Origin: Hyphomicrobiales bacterium
GTDB taxonomy: Bacteria; Pseudomonadota; Alphaproteobacteria; Rhizobiales; MH13
Direction of reading: 5' to 3'
Assembly (NCBI GenBank): GCA_017642935.1
Contig: JAEPOK010000002.1
Span: forward strand, 558,001-622,000
Length of the DNA: 64,000 bases
Within the stretch, counting starts at the first letter, position 1. Each line of letters starts with the position of its first letter. Below, piece after piece: positions 53,903 through 62,991 of the stretch. A model generated the notes under the pieces. That model ran no database searches. It was not told the DNA's origin and worked only from the letters and a program-made list of their open reading frames with translations. The translations under genes and the position numbers were made by a program.

Positions 53903-54965
53903 CGACGTTCCTCCGGTTGAGCCACAATTGGACCAGCGTCAGCAGCACCAGGACGCCAGCCACCATCAGCGACGCGGCGGCGGCCAGACCGAACAGGCGC
54001 GGTGCCCCGGCAAAGCCTTCCTCATAAATGTACTGGATGATGAAGGTGGTCGCCGTGCCGGGTCCACCGCCGGTGAACGCGAAAACCTCGTCGAACGTCT
54101 GCACGCCTTTGATTAGCGCCAGCACCAGCACCACCAGCAAGGTGGGCGAGAGTAGCGGCAGTGTGATCTTGGTGAAGGTGCGCCAGGCCGAGGCGCGATC
54201 CATGGTGGCGGCCTCGTAGACATCACGCGGGATGGCCTGCAGGCCGGCGAGCAGGATAAGGGTGTAAAAGCCCATATTGGCCCAAACCGACAGGAAGACA
54301 GTCCAGGTAAAGGCCCATTGCGCATCGATCAGCCAGTTGGTGCCGCCAATGCCGGTCCAATCCAGGAAGGCATTGAGCAAGCCTTCGCGCTGCAAGATCC
54401 ATTTCCAGATCAGCGCGACGACAACCGGCGACAAAAGCACGGGGAAGAAGAAAACGGAGCGAAAAAAGCCGCGGGCGCGGATATCGCGGTTCAAGATGAT
54501 TGCAGTCAGCAGCGAGAAGCCAACCATGATTCCGACCTGAAGCGTGACGAACCAGGTGGTGTTCCAGACGGCGCGCCAAAACTTGTCCTGCAGGCAGGAA
54601 TTGGGATCAAGAAAATTGGAACAATCCGTCAGCGTGCCGAAATTCTGACCGCCGACAAAGGGCCGGTTTTCCAGCAGCACATTGTCGCCGCCGGTCATGG
54701 CGTAAAAGACGTTCAAAATGATCGGCAGAAAGGCGAAGAAGCCGAACAGAAGCAGGTTCGGCAGCAGGAAGACCCAGGCAAGCCGGTTGACGCCAAGCAT
54801 CCTTTGCAGCGCCAAAAAGGGTATCTCGATCACCCGCATAATGGGCGTGAGAAGAGTAAGGGCGATCCCGTCTCCCTTCACCGGCGCAGCCTTGGCGGGC
54901 TGCTGTGGGGAAGGTTCGGGTGAGGCGGGCGATGTGTTATCGCCCACCTCTGTGTTGGTGACCAT
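53895..54965 (-). CDS. Sugar ABC transporter permease (MalF type)
   Basis: A 356-residue permease. A 50-residue polar N-terminus precedes the first helix (LAWVFLLPNLLLFGFFAFLPIILNVFYA). The EAA loop is DVYEAATMDRASAWRTFTKITLPLL. Six helices are evident in total. It is 14 bases downstream of the binding-protein gene, and its stop overlaps the next permease start, so the importer genes form one transcript. Confidence 0.9.
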   Translation of the reverse strand: MVTNTEVGDNTSPASPEPSPQQPAKAAPVKGDGIALTLLTPIMRVIEIPFLALQRMLGVNRLAWVFLLPNLLLFGFFAFLPIILNVFYAMTGGDNVLLENRPFVGGQNFGTLTDCSNFLDPNSCLQDKFWRAVWNTTWFVTLQVGIMVGFSLLTAIILNRDIRARGFFRSVFFFPVLLSPVVVALIWKWILQREGLLNAFLDWTGIGGTNWLIDAQWAFTWTVFLSVWANMGFYTLILLAGLQAIPRDVYEAATMDRASAWRTFTKITLPLLSPTLLVVLVLALIKGVQTFDEVFAFTGGGPGTATTFIIQYIYEEGFAGAPRLFGLAAAASLMVAGVLVLLTLVQLWLNRRNVDG

Positions 54966-54979
54966 TGGTCCGGACCGGC

Positions 54980-56260
54980 CTAGTTGGTCTCGGCCATGGC
55001 TTCGGCGAGGTCGGATGCCGCGCGTTCCATGGCTTCCTCAACTGTCAGCTCGCCGACGATGGCCTGGCTGACGCGCTCAACCGTGATGCCGAACATGGCA
55101 CGGTTGCCCGCATAACCTTGATAGGCGAAGGCAGCTGGATGGATGTCGGGCAGCGAGCCGGCAAAACCGTTCAGCGCTGCTTTGGCGCCATCCGAAGCGT
55201 CTTGGAACTCAACACCGCTGGCTGCCACGCCAAGGTGCGCTGGGATGTTGCGGGTGCGCGCAGCGACTTCACCGTACACATCTTCCTGCGCCAGGAAGTC
55301 GATCAAAGCCGCCACTTCTTCGGGGTGGTCGGTTTCAGCGAAACCAACAATGCCCGCGCCACCTGGCATGCCGGAACATGCGCCAGCTGGGCCACAAGGC
55401 GAACCGACGACCTGCCAGTCGAAGAAGTCACCGACCTGCTCGTCCATGCGACCAACCTGCCAGCTACCGGAATAGTAGAAGACCAGATCGCCATTGATGA
55501 ACTCTTGGGCGGCATCCTGGTAGGTCTGGCCGCCTTGGCCGGCCCATACATCGCGGGCGATGGTGCCGTCTTCGTGCCAATCGACGAACTGCTGCACGAA
55601 CGCCGTGAAGCCGTCGTCGACCAGGATGGCATCGCCATTTTCATCGAACAGCGCGGCCCCGTAAGAGATCGCCGGACCGGCGACGCGGTGACCGGAACGG
55701 TCAATCGCCATCGGGAATGGTGCACCGGTTGCTTCAGCCACTTGGCGTGAGGCCTCGGCCCAGTCTTCCCAGGTTGCACCTTCGCCTGGAAGGTCTACGC
55801 CGGCCTGCTCGAAGAGGGTCGCGTTGACGAACGCGCCGGTGACGGTCAGCTGCGAATGCATGCCGTAGATGCCCTGGCGATCCGGGCCGCCGCGATACCA
55901 ATCGAGCGTGCCGCCAAAGCTTTCTTCCCAGTATCCAGCGTCCACATAGGGCTCCAGATCGAGATAATACTCGTTGAGGCCGCCAAGGTCAGTGACTTTG
56001 GCAAGGTCGGGGCCTTCGCCAGCAGCCAGCTGAACCGGAAGGTTCTCAAGGATCGCTTGGTAGGGGACGACATCGACAGCGACGGTGACGCCAGGATTGG
56101 CTTCTTCGAAGCGGTCGATCACATCATCATAGACTTCGCATTCATTGCCATCGGAATAGCACATGAAACGGATTTCCTGCGCCGAGGCCGTGGCGGGAAC
56201 CAGGGCGGTGCCTGCCATCATGGCCGCGAGCGCGGAGGTTGCCAGAAGGGTCTTTTTCAT
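54980..56260 (-). CDS. Sugar ABC transporter substrate-binding protein (candidate sulfoquinovose/SQ-glycerol binder)
   Basis: A 426-residue family-1 binding protein with a Sec signal peptide (KKTLLATSALAAMMAGTALVPATASA) and mature start QEIRFMCYSDGNEC, which includes two closely spaced Cys. Further motifs: LPVQLAAGEGPDLAKVTDLGGL and WAEASRQVAEAT. The start at 56260 follows GGGAGAG. It directly follows the Gfo/Idh/MocA genes and precedes both permeases. In the sulfo-SMO gene clusters known from Agrobacterium, the equivalent protein (SmoF) binds sulfoquinovosyl glycerol; assigning that ligand here is inference from the neighbours. Confidence 0.85.
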   Translation of the reverse strand: MKKTLLATSALAAMMAGTALVPATASAQEIRFMCYSDGNECEVYDDVIDRFEEANPGVTVAVDVVPYQAILENLPVQLAAGEGPDLAKVTDLGGLNEYYLDLEPYVDAGYWEESFGGTLDWYRGGPDRQGIYGMHSQLTVTGAFVNATLFEQAGVDLPGEGATWEDWAEASRQVAEATGAPFPMAIDRSGHRVAGPAISYGAALFDENGDAILVDDGFTAFVQQFVDWHEDGTIARDVWAGQGGQTYQDAAQEFINGDLVFYYSGSWQVGRMDEQVGDFFDWQVVGSPCGPAGACSGMPGGAGIVGFAETDHPEEVAALIDFLAQEDVYGEVAARTRNIPAHLGVAASGVEFQDASDGAKAALNGFAGSLPDIHPAAFAYQGYAGNRAMFGITVERVSQAIVGELTVEEAMERAASDLAEAMAETN

Positions 56261-56298
56261 TTGTTTCTCTCCCAAGACGTTTGGCTCTGATTGGTTGT

Positions 56299-57402
56299 TC
56301 AGTGAGCCAGATTTTTCGTTGTTTGCGTGTTGGTTGGATGTTGCCTTTCAGGCTGCCATCCGGCGTAGAGCGCGTTCTCCTTTCCGAGCGGTAGGGCCAC
56401 GCGCTTTCCTGTCCGTGCAGCCTGATAGACCGCCGTGACAAGTTCGATTGACCGGCGTCCATCAGCCAATGTGACGTCACGACCGGGGTGCCCGTCAAGT
56501 GCCGATGCGATTGCCTGGAAGAATCCGGCATATCCAGCGGGAACGGGGTTCAAATTGGCCAAAACGGCGTCGATTTGCGCCTGTTTGGTGGGGTTGCGTG
56601 CGGTGAAGGTCCAGGTGCCGTCGCCCGGTGCATAAGGCTCGGTGCCGCTGGTGGCTGTGAAGCCTTCGAAGAGGAAGCGCAAGCGTGAGGTGTCGTCGCC
56701 CGCGCCGAGCGAAATGGAGGAGGTGGCAAGTGCGCCGGATTCCATCTCAAAACTGATGGCGGCACAGTCTTCGACTTCAATCGGGTTCACCCGCGTGGTG
56801 GTGATCGCCGACAGCGATCGGATCGGCCCCATCACATAGGTCAACAGATCATGATTGTGGATGGCGTGGCCGAGCACGGCGCCTCCGGATTCGCCGGTCC
56901 ATGTGCCGCGCCAGGCGACGGCGTAATAGTCTGAATCGCGGTTCCAATGGGTCTCAAGGCTTGCTGCATACGGCTTGCCGGCAAGGCCCGCATGGATCAG
57001 CGCTTGGAGCTGATGCAGGCCGTGGCCATAGCGATACTGGAACACCGGGAAAACCTGACGCTGCGCCTCTGTCGCCGCATCAATCAACACATCTACCTCA
57101 CGCACCGAACGCACCAGCGGCTTTTCGCAGATCACGTGTTTGCCGGCTTTCAGGCCTGCGAGCGTAACATCGAAATGCAGATGCGGTGGCAAGCAGACAT
57201 CGATGATGTCGATGCTGTCATCGTCCAGTACCGCCTGGCTGTCGGCGTGGATGGCAATGCTGTTGTCGCCGCTCGCGACCACCCGCGCGCGTTCTCGGTT
57301 GAGGTCGCACAGGGCTTTGACGGCAAACAGGTCGGGCAGCTCTCGGTAGCCCGCCAAATGCTGTTCGCCGATACCAGCGCCGATGATGGCCACATTGCGC
57401 AT
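56299..57402 (-). CDS. Gfo/Idh/MocA-family oxidoreductase (first of three; candidate NAD+-dependent glycosidase)
   Basis: A 367-residue protein. The Rossmann motif is IIGAGIGEQHL, the EKP motif that closes the cofactor site is HVICEKPL, and the substrate domain includes ETHWNRDSDYY, GTWTGESGGAVLGHAIHNHDLL and VEDCAAISFE. The two His-rich segments are where catalytic residues sit in this family. Members oxidise sugars, and some use a transient oxidation at C3 to cleave glycosides with bound NAD+. With a sulfo-SMO-type operon around it and no GH31 enzyme in view, this protein or the next two could release sulfoquinovose from its glycosides. Two bases separate it from the upstream gene. Confidence 0.85.
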   Translation of the reverse strand: MRNVAIIGAGIGEQHLAGYRELPDLFAVKALCDLNRERARVVASGDNSIAIHADSQAVLDDDSIDIIDVCLPPHLHFDVTLAGLKAGKHVICEKPLVRSVREVDVLIDAATEAQRQVFPVFQYRYGHGLHQLQALIHAGLAGKPYAASLETHWNRDSDYYAVAWRGTWTGESGGAVLGHAIHNHDLLTYVMGPIRSLSAITTTRVNPIEVEDCAAISFEMESGALATSSISLGAGDDTSRLRFLFEGFTATSGTEPYAPGDGTWTFTARNPTKQAQIDAVLANLNPVPAGYAGFFQAIASALDGHPGRDVTLADGRRSIELVTAVYQAARTGKRVALPLGKENALYAGWQPERQHPTNTQTTKNLAH

Positions 57403-57403
57403 G

Positions 57404-58408
57404 CTACGACTGCCCTTCCGCCATCATCTGGGCCTTGATCCCAAGCTCCATCACCTTGAACGCATGGGGCTGGGGCATTGCCGTTTCAGTCCGGTTTGCA
57501 ATGTCGTTGGCGAGATTCTGGAAGTACGGCAGGCCCGCATCGGCGCACTGGATCTTCTGGCACTTATCGCCATTGACCAGCACCAGGAAGTCTGTGCCCT
57601 CCGGCCCACCGACATCGACATATTTGCGCAGCTCAATGTAGCCCTCGGTGCCGAGGATCGTCAGGCGTCCATCACCCCAATTGGGCAACGCGTCGGGGGT
57701 GTACCAATCAACGCGAATGTAGCCGTGGCCCTGGTCGCTTTTCAGCGCGATCTCACCGAAGTCCTGCAGGCCCGGATCGTTCGGGTTGGCGAAATTGCCG
57801 ACCTCTGCCAGCGTTATCTCCGCGTCGGTCGAGCCGGTGAAAAACAAGAACTGATCGATCTGGTGGCTCGCAATATCCACCAAAATGCCACCATAGGCGT
57901 CGCGCTCAAAAAACCAGTCAGGCCGGGTGGCATGATTCAAGCGATGCGGGCCTTGACCCAGCGTCTGGACCACTTTGCCGATAGCACCGGCCTGCACAAG
58001 TTCGGTGGCCTTGGTGACAGAGGGAACCTCGAAGCGCTCGGAGAAATCCACCGACCAGATGCGACCGGTGCGCGCCTGGCAGTCCTTGATGGCGTCCAGT
58101 TGTTCCAGCGTTGTGCAGCCGGGCTTGTCGACCATCACGTCTTTGCCGGCTTCCATGGCCGCGATGGCAAGCGCTGCCCTATCGCGCGGGATGGCGGAGA
58201 TCAGGATGAGATCGATCTCAGGGTCAGCCAGGATCGCTTCTTTGCTGGTTTTGGGCACATCGGGAAAGCGCTTTTCAAAGCCTTCCTGCGTGTTTGGTGA
58301 ACCCTCCGTCCACCAGTTTTTGAAGGTAGCGCCGACATCCTGCATGTTGCCCGCCATGCCAAAAATGTGGCGGTGATCGATCCCGAGGGCGGCGAAGGTC
58401 GGGCTCAT
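57404..58408 (-). CDS. Gfo/Idh/MocA-family oxidoreductase (second)
   Basis: A 334-residue protein of the same superfamily but an atypical N-terminus: FAALGIDHRHIFGMAG replaces the usual GxGxxG, and the EKP motif reads VDKPGCT. The substrate-domain motif GGILVDIASHQIDQFLFF contains the conserved Asp and His. Members with this HRH start are found in sugar and inositol gene clusters. Its start overlaps the upstream gene by four bases (ATGA). It probably oxidises a sugar intermediate, but the substrate is not determined. Confidence 0.82.
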   Translation of the reverse strand: MSPTFAALGIDHRHIFGMAGNMQDVGATFKNWWTEGSPNTQEGFEKRFPDVPKTSKEAILADPEIDLILISAIPRDRAALAIAAMEAGKDVMVDKPGCTTLEQLDAIKDCQARTGRIWSVDFSERFEVPSVTKATELVQAGAIGKVVQTLGQGPHRLNHATRPDWFFERDAYGGILVDIASHQIDQFLFFTGSTDAEITLAEVGNFANPNDPGLQDFGEIALKSDQGHGYIRVDWYTPDALPNWGDGRLTILGTEGYIELRKYVDVGGPEGTDFLVLVNGDKCQKIQCADAGLPYFQNLANDIANRTETAMPQPHAFKVMELGIKAQMMAEGQS

Positions 58409-59424
58409 GATGTCACCATGACGGCACGCGCGTCGTTGGAGCTTTGAGTGATTGCGCCGATCAGCGCGTGCGAGGCGAGTGCTGAACGACCTGTGACAAC
58501 AGGATCGCGACCATCGGTGATGGCATCACAGAAGTCTTCGATGATGCCCTGGTGCCATTCGTGGGTGAAGGCCATGGGGTCTGCGCCGCCGCCGGTGGTG
58601 GCTGAGGCTCCAAACGTTTCTGTTTCGCCCTTGCGCCATGACACGGTGAGCACGCCGGAGCCGAGGTGCAGGCTGGCCTTGTCGAAATGCAGCGTGATGG
58701 TCTCCGCATCGCCCGGGAAACTTGCCGAGGACGCCACCAGCGATCCAATGGCGCCGTTCGTAAAGCGCAGACCTGCCGTCGCGAAGTCTTCGGCTTCCAT
58801 GGTGTGGAAGCGGCTCGTTGCCGTCATGGCTTGCACGCTTGCCACCGGGCCGGTGAGGGACAGCGCCAAATCCAGAGTGTGGATCGCTTGGCTTATCAGC
58901 ACACCGCCGCCATCGCGGGCGTAGGTTCCGCGCCCTGGCTCATCATAATAGGCTTGCTCGCGCCACCAGGGCACGTTGATTTCCACCACGCCCAGCACCC
59001 CCAGCGCGCCGGACGCAATCAGCTCGGTGGCTTTCTTAGAGGCTTCGCGCATGCGGTGCTGGAACACGATGCCAAGTTTGACGCCAGCATCCTCGCAAAG
59101 CGTGACCACCTGCTCAGCTTCTTTGTAATCGCGCGCGACGGGCTTCTCCAAAAGGATCGGCTTGCCGGCTTTGGCGAGCGGTTCAATCAGCTCGATTCGC
59201 GCGTTCGGTGGCGTGACGATGATGGCAAAGTCGATGGCCGGGTCAGCGGCTATTGCGGCGACATCGGCATAGGTCTCGACACCGTGCTCAGACGCAAAGG
59301 ATTGTGCGCTTTCAGGCGTGCGGGCGGTGACCCCTTGCAAAGTAACCTTGTCCGACGCCTTGATGGCTGCCGCATGGGTGCTTGCCACCATGCCGGTTCC
59401 GATGAGAGCGCAGTTTAATGACAC
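58405..59424 (-). CDS. Gfo/Idh/MocA-family oxidoreductase (third)
   Basis: A 339-residue protein with a canonical GTGMVASTH Rossmann loop, ILLEKPVARD as the EKP motif, VPWWREQAYYDE and GGGVLISQAIHTLDLALSLTGP with the active-site His, close in pattern to sugar 3-dehydrogenases of the superfamily. It overlaps the alpha/beta hydrolase by ten bases and the next gene by four. It could generate a 3-keto sugar for the neighbouring enzymes or act as a dehydrogenase in its own right. Confidence 0.85.
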   Translation of the reverse strand: MSLNCALIGTGMVASTHAAAIKASDKVTLQGVTARTPESAQSFASEHGVETYADVAAIAADPAIDFAIIVTPPNARIELIEPLAKAGKPILLEKPVARDYKEAEQVVTLCEDAGVKLGIVFQHRMREASKKATELIASGALGVLGVVEINVPWWREQAYYDEPGRGTYARDGGGVLISQAIHTLDLALSLTGPVASVQAMTATSRFHTMEAEDFATAGLRFTNGAIGSLVASSASFPGDAETITLHFDKASLHLGSGVLTVSWRKGETETFGASATTGGGADPMAFTHEWHQGIIEDFCDAITDGRDPVVTGRSALASHALIGAITQSSNDARAVMVTS

Positions 59425-60332
59425 AGATGAGCCTCCAGAAAGTCGAGCGAGGCCTGCCGCATGGCGGGCGTTTCGACATGGCCCATGTCCGGTTCAATGT
59501 GAAAGTGCAAGGCCTCCGGCGTGTCGGAATACGCAGCGTCAAGTTCTTTGCGCGCTTTCTCAAAACAACGCTCTGGCGTTGACCAATCCTGCAGGCCAAC
59601 GCCTATCATCAGCGCACGCGGGGCTGCGAGACCTGCGATCTGCCCGGTGGAGAAGTGGTTCAGGAGGCAGGGAACGGTCATGTAGATGCCATGGCCATCA
59701 TGATCAGGCGTTTGGGTCAGGCAACCCAAATCAGCGAAGGAGCAAAGCGCGACGGTAGCTTTCACCCGTTCGTTGAGTGCCGCCATCCACCAGGCATGGG
59801 TCGAACCCATGGAAAAGCCGAGCGCACCGATGCAAGTTTCATTGATGTCGGCGTGGTCCGCTAAGAAACTGATGCCGGCCGCCAGTTCTTCGAGCATTTG
59901 GCCGAACAGGGTGGTGCCGTTCCAAAGATGCTTTTTGGCGCGCTCGCTTTCCGTGCGCTCTTGCCGTGCGCCAAAGGCAGGCATTTCTAGACAAAGGCTT
60001 GCAATGCCAAGCGCTCGTAGCGCTGGACCGTAAGCCCCTTGAAGGCTGCCGCGGCCCTCCATCAGCTCGGCCATGCCAAAATCGAAGCGATTGCCATGGG
60101 CGTGGCAGTAAAGCACGGCCGGTATCGGCATATCGGGATCGGCAGGATGCAGAAAAAGCGCTGGGATTGTTTCCTCCTCAGCGCCTTCAAACTGCAGCGT
60201 ATCAAGGTGCCAGCCCTCATGGCTCTGCCGGTCCACCAGATGTGTGGATGCGAACGCGGCCTCGCTGAGGCGGCTCCCGAGCAGATTATCAAGTTCCTGA
60301 ATGACCTCTTGGCGGGTCTTGGGAGGCATCAT
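59415..60332 (-). CDS. Alpha/beta hydrolase (dienelactone hydrolase/acetyl esterase-like)
   Basis: A 305-residue cytoplasmic alpha/beta hydrolase. The nucleophile elbow is GALGFSMGSTHAWW; a C-terminal His lies in PDMGHVETPAMR; the oxyanion region is YCHAHGNRFD. It could be an esterase or lactonase; in this operon it might deacylate a sulfoquinovosyl lipid derivative or open a sugar lactone. An ATG pair (60332/60329) makes the exact start uncertain. It lies nine bases after the flavin reductase gene. Confidence 0.8.
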   Translation of the reverse strand: MMPPKTRQEVIQELDNLLGSRLSEAAFASTHLVDRQSHEGWHLDTLQFEGAEEETIPALFLHPADPDMPIPAVLYCHAHGNRFDFGMAELMEGRGSLQGAYGPALRALGIASLCLEMPAFGARQERTESERAKKHLWNGTTLFGQMLEELAAGISFLADHADINETCIGALGFSMGSTHAWWMAALNERVKATVALCSFADLGCLTQTPDHDGHGIYMTVPCLLNHFSTGQIAGLAAPRALMIGVGLQDWSTPERCFEKARKELDAAYSDTPEALHFHIEPDMGHVETPAMRQASLDFLEAHLCH

Positions 60333-60341
60333 GATGGCGTA

Positions 60342-60860
60342 TCAGTCACCCAAACCGCTAAACTGACCTTGAAAGAAAACCAGCGGATCACTGGCCTGTT
60401 CGCCGGTCTGCATGGTGGCGTGCATCACCTGATCAACCAAAATGGTGTGATCACCCGCATCGTGCTTGCCATAGCGGCGACACTCAAAGCGCGCCAGGCA
60501 TCCATCTATCAAAGGCACACCGTTTGGCCCTTGGTGCCAGACGGTCTGATTGAACGCGTCGGGTTTTTTGGCGAAGGCAAGACACAGCGCTTCTTGATCG
60601 TGGGAGAGCACGTGGATCGCCGTGTCCCAGGCACCCGCGAACGCATCGTAGCGGCTTGACTTGCGGTCGATGGACCAAAGCGTCAGCGGCGGCTCCAGCG
60701 AAACCGAAGAAAAGCTGTTAACCGTCATGCCGATAGGGCCGGTTTCGGTCATGGCCGTCACCACAGTGACGCCCGTGGCAAAGCGCGAAAAGGCGCTGCG
60801 CAACTCTTTGGAGTTGTCCGCTGCCGGCACAAAACTGGAAATTGGGGCATGCATGTTCAT
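60342..60860 (-). CDS. smoA: Flavin reductase, candidate SmoA
   Basis: A 172-residue flavin-reductase-like domain protein: RSAFSRFATGVTVVTAM, GMTVNSFSSVSLEPPLTLWSI and the C-terminal ILVDQVMHA with the family His. It reduces FMN with NAD(P)H and supplies it to a two-component monooxygenase. The partner monooxygenase lies two genes upstream, with an aldo/keto reductase between, exactly the SmoA/SmoB/SmoC set of sulfoquinovose monooxygenation. The flavin-reductase family is certain; the smo assignment follows from neighbours. Confidence 0.82.
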   Translation of the reverse strand: MNMHAPISSFVPAADNSKELRSAFSRFATGVTVVTAMTETGPIGMTVNSFSSVSLEPPLTLWSIDRKSSRYDAFAGAWDTAIHVLSHDQEALCLAFAKKPDAFNQTVWHQGPNGVPLIDGCLARFECRRYGKHDAGDHTILVDQVMHATMQTGEQASDPLVFFQGQFSGLGD

Positions 60861-60880
60861 GGAACCTCTCCTAGTACCAC

Positions 60881-61780
60881 TTAAGGTACTTCGTGGCCTT
60901 GGGCAGCGGTTAAAATTTCAAACCAGTCCTGGCGATCCATTTTCACGCCGGTTGCCTGGTCAAATGATTGTATGCGGTCGAGTGTGTTGGTGCCCATCAC
61001 CGGCAAAATGCCAACGGGGTGCGCGAGAAGCCAAGCGACGGCGACAGCGGCCACATCGACGTTTTGTGCGCTCGCCATGCGTTGTAGAACGGCCCGTACG
61101 GCTTCGCCTTCAGCGCCAAACAGACCGCCGCCACCCAGTGGTGACCAGGCCATCGGGTTAATGCCGAACTCCTGCATCCATTGCACCTCGCCTTCGATAA
61201 AGGGGGCATGGTTGAGCACCGACAGCTCCACCTGATTGGTGCAGAGCTTGGTGGACATGGCCGACTGAAGCAGCGTCCAGTCGTTCAGCTTGAAATTGGA
61301 GACGCCAACCGCGCGCACTTTGCCAGAGGTCACCAGTTCATCCAGCGCCTTGCCGGTTTCATGATGGTCCATGAAGGGGTCGGGCCGGTGGATGAGCAGA
61401 AGATCGATCCTGTCGGTCTTCATGTCCAGAAGCGAGTGCTCGACCGATGCCAGAATGTGCGTGCGCGAGGTGTTGTAGTGCTTCACACGGGCCGATTGGT
61501 AGCGGCCCATCGGGGCGACGATGTCGCATTTGGTGACCAGCTCAACCTTGTCGCGTAGACCCGGCGAAGCCTGGAACGCCGCGCCAAGAATGGCTTCGGC
61601 TGTGTAACCGCCATAGATGTCGGCCTGATCCATGGTCGTGATGCCCTGCGCCAGGCAGGCGTCGATCTTTGCCTGCACGTGAGCGGGCGAGGTGTCACTT
61701 TCGTCGCCGATCCGCCACATACCGTAGACGATGCGGCTGAGTTCAAGCGTGTCATTCAGTTTGACGCGTTCCATGCCCAT
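60881..61780 (-). CDS. smoB: Aldo/keto reductase, candidate SmoB (6-dehydroglucose reductase)
   Basis: A 299-residue AKR of the YdhF-like type. The catalytic set is Asp and Tyr in MDQADIYGG, Lys in VTKCD and His in LLLIHRPDP. The opening LELSRIVYGMWRIGD and ACLAQGITTMDQADIYGG agree, as far as I can recall, with the SmoB-type reductases of Agrobacterium and relatives, which reduce the 6-dehydroglucose left after sulfite removal to glucose using NADPH. Its ATG overlaps the monooxygenase stop by one base (TAATG), so the two proteins are made in a coupled ratio. Confidence 0.85.
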   Translation of the reverse strand: MGMERVKLNDTLELSRIVYGMWRIGDESDTSPAHVQAKIDACLAQGITTMDQADIYGGYTAEAILGAAFQASPGLRDKVELVTKCDIVAPMGRYQSARVKHYNTSRTHILASVEHSLLDMKTDRIDLLLIHRPDPFMDHHETGKALDELVTSGKVRAVGVSNFKLNDWTLLQSAMSTKLCTNQVELSVLNHAPFIEGEVQWMQEFGINPMAWSPLGGGGLFGAEGEAVRAVLQRMASAQNVDVAAVAVAWLLAHPVGILPVMGTNTLDRIQSFDQATGVKMDRQDWFEILTAAQGHEVP

Positions 61781-62934
61781 TAGGTGCGAACTCCAGCGGC
61801 CAGTGGCGTTGCGGGAAGCTCAGCCGGGACTCGGCCATACGCGTGGGGCAGGGATGCGGTTTTCATCTGCGGCAGAACGCGCTGACCAAAGCTCTTGCAC
61901 TCATCAATGTGCGGATAGCCGGACAGGATGAAGGCGCGCATGCCCATCTTCTGGTAGCTCTCAAGCTCGGAGAGCACCTGATCGGTGGAGCCGACCAGCG
62001 CGGCGCCACAGCCGGAACGCGCGCGGCCCACGCCGGTCCAGAGATGCGGCTCAACATAGCCGAACTTGTCGGCGAGTTCCCGCGCTTTGGCCTGGTGGGC
62101 AACCCCCAGTGAAATAGAGTCGTGGGCGCGATCGCGGATCAACTTGCCGTACTCATCATCAAGCTTTGAGACCAGGTGGTCGGCATACTCGCGGGCTTCT
62201 TGTTCCGTGTCACGGACAATCACATGGACGCGCAGGCCATAATCCAGCGTACGATTGTGCTGCTCGGCCACGGCGTTCACCGCCTTCATGCGCTCCGCCA
62301 GTTGGTCCTTGGGCTCCGGCCACATGAGGTAGACGTCGCAGTGCTTGCCGCAGAGTTCCAGCGCCGGTGGGGAGTAGCCGCCGAAATAGAGCAGCGGTCC
62401 GCCGGTCTGATAGGGTTTGGCGGGGCCGGTGGGCACCTTGTCGAACTGGTAGATTTCGCCGTGATAGGTGATCTCATCCTGCGTCCAGGCTTGTTTGAGG
62501 ATTTCCACCACCTCATGGCTGCGCTGGTAGCGATAAGCGCTATCCTCGCGTTGGCCGGGGAAATCGGAGGAAATGACGTTCAGCGTCAGGCGGCCGCGCA
62601 ACATATGGTCGAGCGTTGCGACCGTGCGCGCCAACATGATCGGCTGCATCTCGCCGCAGCGGATGGCGGCCAGGAAGTTGATGTCTTTCGTGATCGGCGC
62701 GCCGCCTGCCACGAAGCTCAGCGTGTCTTGGCCGACCTGATAGGAGGAGGGGCAGAGGATGTTGCGAAAGCCCTGGGCTTCAGCCTCTTTCAAAATGTCC
62801 GAGCAGTGCTCCCAGCTGGACCGCAGCTTGCCGTCCGGCACGCCGAGAAACTCGTAATCATCGGAGCACAGAGCGGAGAACCACGAGACTTCGGCGGCAT
62901 CGAGATCAGCGGAGGTTACAGGTACAATCGTCAT
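61780..62934 (-). CDS. smoC: LLM/SsuD-type flavin monooxygenase, candidate SmoC (sulfoquinovose monooxygenase)
   Basis: A 384-residue bacterial luciferase-family, FMNH2-dependent monooxygenase. SsuD-like motifs: FRNILCPSSYQVGQDTLSF, FLAAIRCGEMQPIMLARTVATLDHMLRGRL and LNVISSDFPGQREDS, where Ser and Asp take the place of the usual alkanesulfonate loop, then SGYPHIDEC near the C-terminus, the family's substrate-tail site. In sulfo-SMO pathways this enzyme cuts the carbon-sulfur bond of sulfoquinovose, giving sulfite and 6-dehydroglucose. It is the first gene of the twelve-gene operon, with its promoter overlapping a palindrome at 62997-63024. Adjacent reductase genes match the required partners. 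Confidence 0.82.
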   Translation of the reverse strand: MTIVPVTSADLDAAEVSWFSALCSDDYEFLGVPDGKLRSSWEHCSDILKEAEAQGFRNILCPSSYQVGQDTLSFVAGGAPITKDINFLAAIRCGEMQPIMLARTVATLDHMLRGRLTLNVISSDFPGQREDSAYRYQRSHEVVEILKQAWTQDEITYHGEIYQFDKVPTGPAKPYQTGGPLLYFGGYSPPALELCGKHCDVYLMWPEPKDQLAERMKAVNAVAEQHNRTLDYGLRVHVIVRDTEQEAREYADHLVSKLDDEYGKLIRDRAHDSISLGVAHQAKARELADKFGYVEPHLWTGVGRARSGCGAALVGSTDQVLSELESYQKMGMRAFILSGYPHIDECKSFGQRVLPQMKTASLPHAYGRVPAELPATPLAAGVRT

Positions 62935-62991
62935 TGAAGCGGCGTTTCCATTCTTTGCGATGCGCGGATTGAGCGCACCTCATTTTTCTCT

